The translations under genes were made by a program, and so were the position numbers. Positions 36,762-45,181 of a DNA stretch of 64,000 nt are shown here, in pieces. Numbering within the stretch: position 1 is the stretch's first letter; every line of letters begins with the position of its first letter. Below the pieces are notes generated by a model. It had not been told where the DNA came from. It ran no database searches and was given only the letters and a program-made list of their open reading frames with translations. The stretch comes from JAJDTT01 sp022827025 (GTDB lineage: Bacteria; Acidobacteriota; UBA6911; RPQK01; JAJDTT01). Where the stretch lies: positions 124,001 to 188,000 of the forward strand of contig OZ241897.1 of NCBI GenBank assembly GCA_965203535.1, read 5' to 3'.

Positions 36762-38540
36762 TCAGAAACCGCGGGCCTCCCCCCAGAGGCGAGGGTCGGC
36801 CACACCTTCCCGCAGACCGCTGACGGGGTCCACCCGGATGCAGTGGGCATCGCCGATCCGGCCGCGATAGACCACCTCGTGTCCCAGGGACTCCAACCGG
36901 GCTTCGACCTCTCGGGACAGGGCGCCCGTCTCGGCGACGAACCGGTCGGGCATCCACTGGTGGTGGATTCGAGGCTCATCGACCGCCTCGTACAGATCCA
37001 TCCCCTCGTCCAACACGTTGAGAATGATCTGCAACACCGTATTGATGATGGTGGGTCCGCCGGGACTCCCCAGAACCAGCAACACTTTGCCGTCCTGCTT
37101 GACCAGGGTGGGCGTCATGGCGCTCAGCGGCCGCTTTCCGGGAGCGATGGCGTTGGCCTGACCCTGGAGCAGTCCGAACATGTTGGGGACTCCCGGCCGG
37201 GAGGTGAAGTCGTCCATCTCGTTGTTCAGCAGGAACCCGGCCCCCTTGACGGTGACGCCGGAACCGAAATTGCCGTTGATGGTGGTGGTGATGGCCACCG
37301 CGTTTCCCTCGGGGTCCACCACCGAGAGATGCGTGGTCTGGGGCGATTCCTCCGCCAGCGGCCCCGCGGCCACCTGCGGGCTCCCGGTGGCGGCCGTCTC
37401 GTCCAGGTCCGCCAACCGTTCCCGGGCATGTTCCTTGGACAGGAGCCGATCCACGGGCACGTCGGCGAAATCCGCATCGCCCATGGTCGCGGCACGGTCG
37501 GCGAAGGCCCGGCGCATGCATTCCGCCAGAAGGTGGAGCCGCGAAGCGGTCTCCGGCCGGCGTCCGGCCAACTCCAGCATGTTGAGCATCTCGATGAGGA
37601 TCACGCCTCCGGAGCTGGGAGGCCCCATGGAGACGACCTCATAGTCCCGGTAACGGCCGCGCACCGGAGGCCGGATCCGGGCGACGTAGTTGGCCAGGTC
37701 CTCCCGCGTCATGAGCCCGCCGTGAGCCTCCATGTCCCGCTCGATCAGCTCGGCGACCTCGCCCCGGTAGAAGGCCTCGGCGCCGTCCCGGGCAACGGCC
37801 TCCAGCGTGCGCGCCAGGTCGGGCTGAGTGAAGGTCCGGCCGGGCGCAGGGGGACTTCCTCCCGGCAAGAAGATGCGGCGGGTCTCATCGAATCGCTCCA
37901 GGAGGGGAGCGGCCGACTCCAGCGATCGGGCGAAGTGCTCTTCCACCACGAAGCCGTTTCGGGCCAGATCGATGGCCGGCTCCAGCAACCGGCTCCAGGG
38001 AAGCGTTCCGAAACGGCTCCAGGCCAAGTGGAGTCCGGCCACGGACCCCGGAACTCCCGACGCCAGGTAACCGACGGTGGACAACTCCGGAACCACCTCT
38101 CCCGCAGCGTCCAGATACATGTCGCGGCCGGTGCCGCCGGGAGCCATCTCACGATAGTCCACGCTGATCTCCCGGCCGGTTTCGGCGTCGTGATAGAGGA
38201 GGAACCCCCCGCCCCCCACGTTGCCGGCGATAGGGTGCGCCACGGCGAGCGCGAAGCTCACGGTGACGGCGGCGTCGATGGCGTTCCCGCCCTCCCGCAT
38301 GACGTCGACGCCCGCCTGGCTGGCCAGCGGGTTGGAGCTGACCACCATCCCTCGGGAAGCGACGGTGGCGCCCGGAGCCGCCACCTCGGGACGGCAGGAG
38401 AGGAGACCCGAGACGGCGAAGAGAAGCACAAGCCAGAAGGGCCGCCAGGTTTCTCCGGTCCTCCTGGGCAGCCAGGACGCACGTCGCGCGCGGTCGACTA
38501 CACCCATCGCGTGATTGCGGTTAGTCATGAAGGAGTCCAA
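36762..38540 (-). CDS. ggt: Gamma-glutamyltranspeptidase, predicted lipoprotein
   Basis: Predicted 592 residues. Cleaves and transfers the gamma-glutamyl group of glutathione outside the cytoplasm; the proenzyme cuts itself before a threonine. Small-subunit motifs MVVSSNPLASQAGVDVMREG and GNVGGGGFLLYH; the nucleophile is in PQTTHLSVVDPEGNAVAITT; then MDDFTSRPG, SAMTPTLVKQDGKVLLVLGS and GSPGGPTIINTVLQI. The leader ends FAVSGLLSC, a plausible lipobox with a cysteine at about residue 49, suggesting a membrane-anchored form. Starts at 38540, 38528 and 38507 are all possible. It converges with the glycerate kinase gene, leaving 8 nt, and lies 26 nt behind larE. Confidence 0.93.
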   Translation of the reverse strand: MDSFMTNRNHAMGVVDRARRASWLPRRTGETWRPFWLVLLFAVSGLLSCRPEVAAPGATVASRGMVVSSNPLASQAGVDVMREGGNAIDAAVTVSFALAVAHPIAGNVGGGGFLLYHDAETGREISVDYREMAPGGTGRDMYLDAAGEVVPELSTVGYLASGVPGSVAGLHLAWSRFGTLPWSRLLEPAIDLARNGFVVEEHFARSLESAAPLLERFDETRRIFLPGGSPPAPGRTFTQPDLARTLEAVARDGAEAFYRGEVAELIERDMEAHGGLMTREDLANYVARIRPPVRGRYRDYEVVSMGPPSSGGVILIEMLNMLELAGRRPETASRLHLLAECMRRAFADRAATMGDADFADVPVDRLLSKEHARERLADLDETAATGSPQVAAGPLAEESPQTTHLSVVDPEGNAVAITTTINGNFGSGVTVKGAGFLLNNEMDDFTSRPGVPNMFGLLQGQANAIAPGKRPLSAMTPTLVKQDGKVLLVLGSPGGPTIINTVLQIILNVLDEGMDLYEAVDEPRIHHQWMPDRFVAETGALSREVEARLESLGHEVVYRGRIGDAHCIRVDPVSGLREGVADPRLWGEARGF

Positions 38541-38566
38541 GAGTCAGTGGGTATGAGTTTCGGGCG

Positions 38567-39406
38567 TCAGGTGGCCTGGCCCTGTCCGGACGAAAGCTCC
38601 AGGTTCACCACCTGGTTCAGGGAGCCGGACCGAAAGCTCTGCAAATCCAGCGTGACGTACCGGTAACCCAGGGAGCGGAGCTTGCGGTTGATGTCGTCGA
38701 AAAGATCCGGGTCCATCAGCTTGTGACGCTCCGCCCGGTCGACCTCGATCCGGGCCAGTTCCTCGTGGTGCCGAACCCGGAAGCTGACCACCCCCAGGCT
38801 CCGGATGTAGGCCTCGGCCGCATCGACCTGTTGCAGCTTCTCCTCGGTGATGGCGACGCCGTAGGGAAAGCGGGAGGAGAGGCAGGGCATGGCCGGAAGG
38901 TCCCAGGTGGGGAGCCCCCGCTTGAGCGACAGCGACCGGATCTCGTCCTTGCTCAGCTTCACGTCGATGAAGGGACTCAGGACGCCCTGCTCCCGGGAGG
39001 CGCGCCGGCCGGGCCGGTAGTCGCCGATGTCGTCCATGTTCGAGCCGTCCAGAATCGCTTCCGCATCCCATTCCCGAATCAGCCGCTTCAGGTGAACGTA
39101 GAGTTCGTCCTTGCAGAAGTAGCATCGATTGGTCGGATTCCGGACATAGTCGGGATTGTCCATCTCCCGGGTCTCGACCAGCGTGTGATTCAACCGGTAG
39201 CGCCGGGCGAAGTCCAGAGCCAGCCGTCGCTGGTATGCGGAAACGGAGGGCGAAAGGGCCGTGACGGCCCGCGACTCGCTGCCCAACACCCGGTGGGCGC
39301 AGAAGGCCAGGTAACTGCTGTCGACGCCGCCGCTGAAGGCCACGATGACCCGGCGGTACCGATCGAGGTACTGAAAGAGATGCTGTTCCTTCTCTTCGAG
39401 ATTCAC
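38567..39406 (-). CDS. larE: ATP-dependent sacrificial sulfur transferase LarE
   Basis: Predicted 279 residues from a GTG start (VNLEEKEQHLFQYL); the open frame continues upstream but the protein family begins here. PP-loop AFSGGVDSSYLAF (about residues 20-32) adenylates the pyridinium cofactor precursor. Three cysteines are seen: two in TNRCYFCKDELY and one in MPCLSSRFPYG. One-Cys LarE enzymes sacrifice that sulfur; three-Cys types are reported to hold an iron-sulfur cluster, so this one may be catalytic. LarE builds the nickel-pincer nucleotide of lactate racemase-like enzymes. No larB, larC or larA gene is in the window. It probably shares a transcript with ggt. Confidence 0.9.
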   Translation of the reverse strand: MNLEEKEQHLFQYLDRYRRVIVAFSGGVDSSYLAFCAHRVLGSESRAVTALSPSVSAYQRRLALDFARRYRLNHTLVETREMDNPDYVRNPTNRCYFCKDELYVHLKRLIREWDAEAILDGSNMDDIGDYRPGRRASREQGVLSPFIDVKLSKDEIRSLSLKRGLPTWDLPAMPCLSSRFPYGVAITEEKLQQVDAAEAYIRSLGVVSFRVRHHEELARIEVDRAERHKLMDPDLFDDINRKLRSLGYRYVTLDLQSFRSGSLNQVVNLELSSGQGQAT

Positions 39407-39560
39407 TGCCGCGATTCTACCACTAGGAGGAGGCGTGAGAAACGAGAAGCGGGTCCGGATGATTTCATGGATTCGGCCGCGGGGCCGGTCCCGGCCGGGA
39501 GACTGCCCATATGTTAGTATGAAAGCAATCCAACCGGCGTCCTCAAGCCTGGGAGAAATC

Positions 39561-40592
39561 ATGAAACCAACGCTAAGACTTCTGTTGCCGGCTGCTCTCC
39601 TCTTCAGCATCGGACCGGTGCAAACCGCGGCCCTGGCCGTGAACCAGGGGTCGGACCGCCAATCCCGGCAGATCGAGGAGGAACGGGATCGGCCCCAGGG
39701 CCGGGCCGCCCTGACCGTTGAGGTCGATCAGGTGCGGTTGGACGTCACGGTCCGTGACCGCAAGGGAAACCTGATCCAAGGGCTTCAGCAAGAACACTTC
39801 GACGTCTACGAAAACAAGGTAAAGCAGAAGCTCACCCACTTCAGCCCCATCGAAGCTCCCATCACGGCCGTCCTAGTGACCGAATACAGCGCCGTCCTGC
39901 CCTGGGAGATGCTTTACGAAGCCTGGCTCGGGTCCCGAATCTTCGCGGAGAACATGCGAAAGGATGACTGGATCGCAGTCGTCGCCTACGACCTGAAGCC
40001 GGAAATCCTGGTGGACTTCACCCAGGACAAGTTCGAGGTCTACCGGGCCCTCCAGCGCCTCAACTATCCCGGCTTCCGGGAGAGCAACCTCTACGACACC
40101 GTCTTCGACGTCCTGGATCGAATCGAAGAGGCGGAAGGCAAGACCGCCGTGGTGCTCATCTCTTCCGGCCTGGACACCTTCAGCCGGAAGAACATGGGAG
40201 AGGCCCTGGACAAGGTCAAGAGAACCAACGCCGTGATCTATCCGGTCAGCATCGGCCAGAACCTGAGGCTCCGGTACGAAGACCGTTTTTCGAGCACGAC
40301 GAGGATGGACTTCTACCAGGCCGACGTGGTGCTGAAGGAGATGGCCAAGTACACCGGAGGAGAGGCGTTCTTTCCCCGGTTCACGACCCAGTTCCCCAAC
40401 ATCTTTCTGACTATCGCCAATCTTCTCCGGAACCAGTACTCCCTGGGCTATATCTCGACCAACACCAAGAAGGACGGGAAGCTGCGCCGGATCAAGGTGG
40501 AAGTGAAGGTGGACATCAACGGGGACGGCAAGATCGACAAGCTCAAGGTCGCCCACCGGAGAGGTTACCTGGCCGAAAAGAAAGACAAGTAG
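39561..40592 (+). CDS. Secreted VWFA-like protein 3 with lost MIDAS residues
   Basis: Predicted 343 residues. Signal peptide MKPTLRLLLPAALLFSIGPVQTAALA, then VDQVRLDVTVRDRKGNLIQG and HFDVYENKVKQKL, the standard lead-in of the acidobacterial VWFA family. At the place of D-x-S-x-S there is TEYSAVLPW (residues 107-115), the threonine loop reads RESNLYDTVFDV and the last aspartate loop is ISSGLDTFS, so metal binding at MIDAS is probably gone. The tail holds DINGDGKIDKL (about 318-328), a calcium-loop-like sequence not seen in the other copies. GGGAGA precedes ATG 39561. The stop codon abuts a family-B palindrome. Confidence 0.85.
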   Translation: MKPTLRLLLPAALLFSIGPVQTAALAVNQGSDRQSRQIEEERDRPQGRAALTVEVDQVRLDVTVRDRKGNLIQGLQQEHFDVYENKVKQKLTHFSPIEAPITAVLVTEYSAVLPWEMLYEAWLGSRIFAENMRKDDWIAVVAYDLKPEILVDFTQDKFEVYRALQRLNYPGFRESNLYDTVFDVLDRIEEAEGKTAVVLISSGLDTFSRKNMGEALDKVKRTNAVIYPVSIGQNLRLRYEDRFSSTTRMDFYQADVVLKEMAKYTGGEAFFPRFTTQFPNIFLTIANLLRNQYSLGYISTNTKKDGKLRRIKVEVKVDINGDGKIDKLKVAHRRGYLAEKKDK

Positions 40593-40636
40593 GGACACCC
40601 CTTGCGGGTGCCCTCTTCACCCCTCTTGGGTGCCCC
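40593..40636. repeat. Family-B palindromic repeat
   Basis: Starts at the base after a stop codon: GGACACCCCTTGCGGGTGCC followed by CTCTTCACCCCTCTTGGGTG and CCCC. It is family B in the inverse orientation plus a partial second copy, and lies between two convergent genes. Confidence 0.65.
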
Positions 40637-40641
40637 GATCC

Positions 40642-41778
40642 TTACTTCTCGCTCCTCATTCCCCGGCGCTCCTCCTGCCTGTCTCCCGCACCGTGTACCG
40701 GAATGCTCAACTGCTCCACCACGTTCAGTTTGAAGCCCTCCAGCCCGACGATCTTCTTGGGGTGGTTGGTGAGCACCCGGATGTTGCGCAGACCCAGATC
40801 GGCCAGAATCTGAGCTCCGACTCCATAGTCCCGGAAATTCGCGGGATACTGGATCTCCCCGGTGATCTCCCGCAACAGCCGGTCCTCCTTGTCGGTATAC
40901 CGGAGATAGACCAGGACTCCCCGGCCCTCAGCCTGGATCATCTCCAGGGCCTTCCGCAGCTCGCGTCCCGAGTCATGCTTCAATCCGGAGAAGACGTCTC
41001 CCAACAGCAGTGCGGAGTGGACTCGAACCAGGACCGGTTCATCGGTGTTCACCCTCCCCTTGGTCAGGACCACGTGACGGTTCCCGTCCAGCTCGTTCTC
41101 ATACAGCACCAGTTGGAACCGGCCCAGCTCGCTCTCGAAGGGGGTCTCCTGGATGCGTTTGACGAACCGCTCCGTCCGGAGCCTGAATTTCATCAGGTCG
41201 ACCACCGATACGATCTTGATGCCGTGCCTCGCGGCGAATCGCTGGAGGTCGGGCAACCGCGCCATGGTGCCGTCCTCGTTCATGATCTCGCAGATGACGC
41301 CGGCCGGGTCGAGGCCGGCGATCCGGGCCAGGTCCACGGCCGCTTCGGTCTGGCCGGCCCGTTCCAGGACTCCTCCGGGACGGGACCGCAGTGGGAAGAC
41401 ATGCCCCGGCCGGATCAAGTCCTCGGGCCGGGTGCGGGGGTCGATGGCGGTCAGGATGGTGGTGGCCCGGTCCGCGGCCGAGATTCCGGTGGAGACGTTC
41501 CGGCGGCCCTCGATGCTGACGCAGAAGGCGGTCTCGTACATCGACTCGTTCCTGGAGACCATGAGAGGGATCTCCAGCCGGTCCAGCCGTTCGGGCGTCA
41601 TGGGCATGCAGATCAGGCCGCGTCCGTGGGTGGCCATGAAGTTGATGCTCTCCGGCGTCACCCGTTCGGCCGCCATGGTCAGGTCGCCTTCGTTTTCGCG
41701 GTCCTCCTCGTCCACGACGATGATCATCTTGCCGTCGTAGATGTCCTCGATGGCGCTCTCGATGGAATCCAGGCTCAT
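40642..41778 (-). CDS. ribB: 3,4-dihydroxy-2-butanone-4-phosphate synthase fused to a degenerate GTP cyclohydrolase II domain (RibBX-type)
   Basis: Predicted 378 residues. The N-terminal half (1-200) is a good RibB: VVDEEDRENEGDL, NFMATHGRGLICMP, RPGHVFPLRSRPGGVL and GHTEA-like AGQTEAAVDLARIAG, making the four-carbon unit of riboflavin. The C-terminal half aligns with RibA, but the three zinc cysteines are lost: HSALLLGDVF has Leu257 for Cys, and GLKHDSGREL has His268 and Ser270 for the C-D-C pair. The EGRGIGL-type segment reads YLRYTDKEDRLL. GTP cyclohydrolase II activity is therefore unlikely. Such RibBX proteins are known in some Proteobacteria. A separate cyclohydrolase must exist elsewhere. 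It is the last gene of the trpS-to-rib run. Confidence 0.9.
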   Translation of the reverse strand: MSLDSIESAIEDIYDGKMIIVVDEEDRENEGDLTMAAERVTPESINFMATHGRGLICMPMTPERLDRLEIPLMVSRNESMYETAFCVSIEGRRNVSTGISAADRATTILTAIDPRTRPEDLIRPGHVFPLRSRPGGVLERAGQTEAAVDLARIAGLDPAGVICEIMNEDGTMARLPDLQRFAARHGIKIVSVVDLMKFRLRTERFVKRIQETPFESELGRFQLVLYENELDGNRHVVLTKGRVNTDEPVLVRVHSALLLGDVFSGLKHDSGRELRKALEMIQAEGRGVLVYLRYTDKEDRLLREITGEIQYPANFRDYGVGAQILADLGLRNIRVLTNHPKKIVGLEGFKLNVVEQLSIPVHGAGDRQEERRGMRSEK

Positions 41779-41807
41779 CTCTGAAGACTACTCCTGTAAT
41801 TTTTCCC

Positions 41808-42437
41808 TTACTTCACCGGCGGGAGCCGGCGAAGCCAACGCAGCGAAACCTGGGACCGGGTCTGGAAGCTGACCAGTGCGAGACGATACTTGCGCTCCGT
41901 ATATTCCAGGAGGACGGGATTGTCCGGGTCCTTCAACAACACCCATTCGGCGCCCCGGTCATCCTCGGCCCGGATGACGGACACCTCGTGCGGGCGCCGA
42001 TTCACACTGAGCCGGAAACGATCTTCCTCCAGCAATTCGAGCTTGCGGGGAAAGCGGTTCACCTTGATTCGGGTCCTGCCCCTGGACACGAGCTCTCCAT
42101 AGGTCTTCCGCGAGAACCAGATCGTCATGACCTTCTTGGACTCTTTCTCCACACCCGGCTCGAAGAGTCCGAAGAGACTGAAACTGGTCCCGTTGAGCAC
42201 GGAGTTGCGGAAGAGATGGAGGGTCCCCTGATTGGCGAAGGATTCCCACTCCAGGACCACGTCGGGACCGAAACGCGCCAGCCGGAGGATCCACTCCCGT
42301 TCCACGGGGCCCGAGTAGCTCTTGTAGATGAGAACCGAGTTGGGCCCCACCTCCAAGGATCCGGCGCCTGCCGCCTTCGAGCTAGCCGGAAAAATCAGCA
42401 GGCTGCCCAGTATGGTGACGAACGTGTGTTTCCACAT
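41808..42437 (-). CDS. Secreted protein of unknown function
   Basis: Predicted 209 residues with a signal peptide (MWKHTFVTILGSLLIFPASSKA). The mature part has regular alternation of hydrophobic and charged residues as in a beta-barrel or beta-sandwich (REWILRLARFGPDVVLEWES, TRIKVNRFPRKLELLEED, AEWVLLKDPDNPVLLEYTER). I do not recognise the family. Its start overlaps the end of ribE by 56 nt in another frame, which fixes it as part of the rib transcript; the long overlap is unusual. It lies 29 nt before the ribB gene. Confidence 0.65.
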   Translation of the reverse strand: MWKHTFVTILGSLLIFPASSKAAGAGSLEVGPNSVLIYKSYSGPVEREWILRLARFGPDVVLEWESFANQGTLHLFRNSVLNGTSFSLFGLFEPGVEKESKKVMTIWFSRKTYGELVSRGRTRIKVNRFPRKLELLEEDRFRLSVNRRPHEVSVIRAEDDRGAEWVLLKDPDNPVLLEYTERKYRLALVSFQTRSQVSLRWLRRLPPVK

Positions 42438-43002
42438 ACTTGCTGATCAGATCCGCTTCCAGGTTCACTCGATCCCCGACCGTCATCGTCCCGAAGTTGG
42501 TGACCGCCATGGTGTGGGGGATGATTGTGGCCTCAAACCCCTTGGAATTCAACGCCGACAGCGTCAGGCTCACGCCGTTGACGGCGATGCTCCCCTTGAA
42601 CGTGCAGTAGCGCAACACTTCCGGCGGGGCTTCGATCCGGAAGATCCACGAGTTCCCTTCGGGCTGCTTGGAGACCAGGCGTCCAGGCGCGTCCACATGG
42701 CCCTGCACCAGGTGACCTCCCAGGAAATCGGAAAGCTTCGCCGCCGGCTCCAGGTTCAGAGGATCCCCGACCCGTTTGTCCGAAAGATTGGTGCGGAGCA
42801 GGGTCTCGGGCGTCGCCTCCACCTGGAACGCATGTTCCGTCATGCGAAACACGGTGAGGCACACGCCGTCCACGCTGATGCTGTGGCCGATCTCCAACTC
42901 GCCGAGGAGCCCGGGGCTGCATTGCAGGGTCAGCCTCGCGCCCCAGGGCCCCATCTCCTGCTCCCTGATCGGGGCCGTCTCCCGTACGATTCCGGTGAAC
43001 AT
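42382..43002 (-). CDS. ribE: Riboflavin synthase, alpha chain
   Basis: Predicted 206 residues. Makes riboflavin from two molecules of 6,7-dimethyl-8-ribityllumazine. MFTGIVRETAPI at the start, then the two tandem lumazine-binding halves: SISVDGVCLTVFRMTEHAFQ and GGHLVQGHVDAPGRLV in the first, and SIAVNGVSLTLSALNSKGFE with LISKYVETHVRH in the second. ATG 43002 is chosen because the family starts MFTGIV. It follows rluB with an 8-nt overlap. No lumazine synthase (ribH) is seen in the window. Confidence 0.94.
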   Translation of the reverse strand: MFTGIVRETAPIREQEMGPWGARLTLQCSPGLLGELEIGHSISVDGVCLTVFRMTEHAFQVEATPETLLRTNLSDKRVGDPLNLEPAAKLSDFLGGHLVQGHVDAPGRLVSKQPEGNSWIFRIEAPPEVLRYCTFKGSIAVNGVSLTLSALNSKGFEATIIPHTMAVTNFGTMTVGDRVNLEADLISKYVETHVRHHTGQPADFSG

Positions 43003-43009
43003 CCGATTT

Positions 43010-43783
43010 CTAACCTCGCTTCGCGGCTCGGCGCCTGCCCAGTTTACTACGATAGGGGCTGACACCCTCCCGGCTGGCCGCTCGATTCCCCCGCTTGAGC
43101 CGGCGGACCTCCCAATCCGCGAGTTCCCGGTATTGTCCCGGGGCCAGTCGTCCCAACTTCAAGTGGCCGATGGCCACCCGTCTCAGCTTCATGACCCGGT
43201 GGCCGACGGCCTCGAACATGATCCGGAGCTGCCGGTTCCTGCCCTGCACCAGTACCACCTCGTACCAGGGGTTTTTCCCCGGCTCCAGCAACCGGATGCG
43301 GTGGACAGCCATCCGTTTGCCCCCGGAACGAATCCCGCGCTGGAGGCGCCGAAGCGCGGCCGGCGAGGGGCGCCGCGCCACCTTGACGTGGTAGACCTTT
43401 TCCAGACCGCCGGCTCGGGTGACGGTTCGGACCAGATCGCCGTCGTTGGTGAGCAGCATCAGGCCCTCGCTCTGAAAGTCCAGCCGGCCCGCGGGAACCA
43501 ACCGGACCCGGGAGGGGACCAGCTTGGTGACGACGGGCCGGCCGCGAGGATCGGAGACGGCGCTCAGGATGCGCCGCGGCTTGTTCACGATGTAGTATTC
43601 GGTCTTCTCCGGACGCAGCAGGACACCGTCGATCCGCACCTCATCCCGGACCGGATCCGCCCGCGTTCCCAGCCGGTCGACGACTCTCCCGTTGACCGTG
43701 ACCCGGCCCTGGAGGATGAGCTCCTCCGACTTCCGCCGGGAAGCCAAGCCGGCATGGGCCATGATCTTCTGCAGACGCCACAT
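43010..43783 (-). CDS. rluB: Pseudouridine synthase, RsuA/RluB family
   Basis: Predicted 257 residues. N-terminal S4 RNA-binding domain (QKIMAHAGLASRRKSEELIL, GRVTVNGRVVDRLG) and the synthase core with catalytic Asp in PAGRLDFQSEGLMLLTNDG, then GRNRQLRIMFEAVGHRVMKL. The C-terminus is basic (SKLGRRRAAKRG). In E. coli RluB modifies 23S U2605; gene order next to scpB favours RluB, but RsuA and RluE-like members cannot be fully excluded. It overlaps or abuts ribE closely and follows scpB after a gap filled with palindromic repeats. Confidence 0.88.
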   Translation of the reverse strand: MWRLQKIMAHAGLASRRKSEELILQGRVTVNGRVVDRLGTRADPVRDEVRIDGVLLRPEKTEYYIVNKPRRILSAVSDPRGRPVVTKLVPSRVRLVPAGRLDFQSEGLMLLTNDGDLVRTVTRAGGLEKVYHVKVARRPSPAALRRLQRGIRSGGKRMAVHRIRLLEPGKNPWYEVVLVQGRNRQLRIMFEAVGHRVMKLRRVAIGHLKLGRLAPGQYRELADWEVRRLKRGNRAASREGVSPYRSKLGRRRAAKRG

Positions 43784-43818
43784 CGTTCCCAGTGAATCTT
43801 ACGCGCCAGGAGGGGGTA

Positions 43819-43843
43819 GGAGGGGGGACTTTCCTCTCCCCCC
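43819..43843. repeat. Family-C hairpin
   Basis: GGGGGGACTTTCCTCTCCCC with flanking GGA and CC, the first hairpin of family C with one loop change, in the gap between rluB and scpB. The second hairpin of the unit is missing here. Confidence 0.65.
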
Positions 43844-43895
43844 GTCTCCCTGTCCCCTCCTCTTTCTCCCGTTCACCGCCTACCCCGCCCTTTCA

Positions 43896-43934
43896 CGGGA
43901 GTCCCGCGGTTGGAAACCGCCGCTTCCGGCGGGG
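43896..43934. repeat. Degenerate family-A repeat
   Basis: GCGGTTGGAAACCGCCGC with a following CTTCCGGCGGGG, just before the scpB stop. Stem and spacing resemble family A but the sequence has drifted. Confidence 0.45.
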
Positions 43935-43940
43935 AATATC

Positions 43941-44474
43941 CTAACTGGAAAGAATCTCCTCGAACTCGGCGAGAGTCGGGAGCTCGCTCAGGTCGTTGAG
44001 GCCGAAGTGGACCAGGAACTGCCGTCCGATGCCGTAGAGGATCGGCCGCCCCACCGTCTTCTTGCGGCCCTGAGCCTCGATGAGCTTCTTCTCCAGCAGG
44101 GTCCGAATCGTCGAGGTTCCCTTCACGCCCCGGATCTCGGCGATCTCGGGCAAGGTCACCGGCTGCTTGTAGGCAATGACCGCCAGCGTCTCCAGTGCGG
44201 CCAGCGAGAGCCGGGCCGAAGGCCGGCTCTTCAGATACCGCCGGATGGTCTCGTGGTGCCGGGCATGACTGTTCATCCGGTAGCCTCCGGCGACCTGACG
44301 GACCTCCACCGAATCCTGGACCGTGTTGAACTCTTCCGCCACCTCCTTCACGAGCCGGGAAAGGTCCTGGGAGGAAGTCTCCGGAAAGACCTGGTGGAGT
44401 TGAGGTATGGAGACCGGCTCCTTGGCGACGAAGAGAACCGCCAGGATCTGTGAAGCGAGCGGGTCCTTCAACAT
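43941..44474 (-). CDS. scpB: Segregation and condensation protein B
   Basis: Predicted 177 residues. Kleisin partner of the SMC-ScpAB condensin. Two winged helices are visible: QILAVLFVAKEPVSIPQLHQ with the first, and LSLAALETLAVIAYKQPVTL, PEIAEIRGVKGTSTIRTLLE, GRKKTVGRPILYG with the second; the end reads GLNDLSELPTLAEFEEI, all family landmarks. It overlaps the scpA stop by 7 nt, so the two are translationally coupled. Confidence 0.93.
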   Translation of the reverse strand: MLKDPLASQILAVLFVAKEPVSIPQLHQVFPETSSQDLSRLVKEVAEEFNTVQDSVEVRQVAGGYRMNSHARHHETIRRYLKSRPSARLSLAALETLAVIAYKQPVTLPEIAEIRGVKGTSTIRTLLEKKLIEAQGRKKTVGRPILYGIGRQFLVHFGLNDLSELPTLAEFEEILSS

Positions 44475-45181
44475 GCCACGATTCGAATGTCCTGAAAGGC
44501 GCCTTTCTGGAGGAGGCGGACCTCGCCCAAACGGACCAGTTCCAGGAGCGCCATGAGAGCGACCACCAGGTGGCGCCTGGAGATGCCCCGCTTGAAGAAC
44601 AGGGAAAAGAAGAACTCACCCTCCACTTGAAGGAGCCGGCGAATCTCGTAGATCTTGCCTTCCAGCGTCACGTCGTCGCGATCGATCTCCACCAGAATCC
44701 GGTCCTTGTACCGGTTCACGATCCGGTGGAACGCCCGGACCACGTCGAAGAGGTCGACCACGACCATCTCCTTCTCTTCCTCCTCGAACTCGTTCGTTCC
44801 CCGAGTCCAGGACGACTGCTCCATGATCTCTTTTTCGTGGAGCAGGTGGGCCGCCTTCTTGAACTGCTCGTATTGGAGCAGATCCCGGACCAGTTCCTCC
44901 CTGGGGTCTTCCTCCGGTTCCGGCTCGGACAAGTCGTCCTCGGGGAGAAGCATTTTGGACTTGATGTGGATCAGCGTGGCCGCCATGACCAGGTATTCAC
45001 CGGCCACGGTCATGTTCAGATCCCGCATCAACTGCAGGTAGTCGAGGTATTGCCGGGTCACCCGGGCGATGGGGATGTCGCGGATGTCCAGTTCCTGGGT
45101 CCGGATCAGGTGGAGCAGCAGGTCCAGCGGGCCCTCGAAGACATCGAGCTGAACCTGGCAAGTCTCCGTCTCGGTCACCAT
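44468..45181 (-). CDS. scpA: Segregation and condensation protein A
   Basis: Predicted 237 residues. Kleisin of the SMC complex. CQVQLDVFEGPLDLLLHLIR, LDIRDIPIARVTRQYLDYL and GEYLVMAATLIHIKSKMLLP form the N-terminal SMC-binding domain; an acidic middle (EPEPEEDPREELV) and a C-terminal winged helix (HLVVALMALLELVRLGEVRL) follow. ATG 45181 is chosen because the family begins there; the frame is open far upstream inside trpS. It overlaps the trpS stop by 7 nt. The order trpS-scpA-scpB-rluB is widespread in bacteria. Confidence 0.94.
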   Translation of the reverse strand: MVTETETCQVQLDVFEGPLDLLLHLIRTQELDIRDIPIARVTRQYLDYLQLMRDLNMTVAGEYLVMAATLIHIKSKMLLPEDDLSEPEPEEDPREELVRDLLQYEQFKKAAHLLHEKEIMEQSSWTRGTNEFEEEEKEMVVVDLFDVVRAFHRIVNRYKDRILVEIDRDDVTLEGKIYEIRRLLQVEGEFFFSLFFKRGISRRHLVVALMALLELVRLGEVRLLQKGAFQDIRIVAC

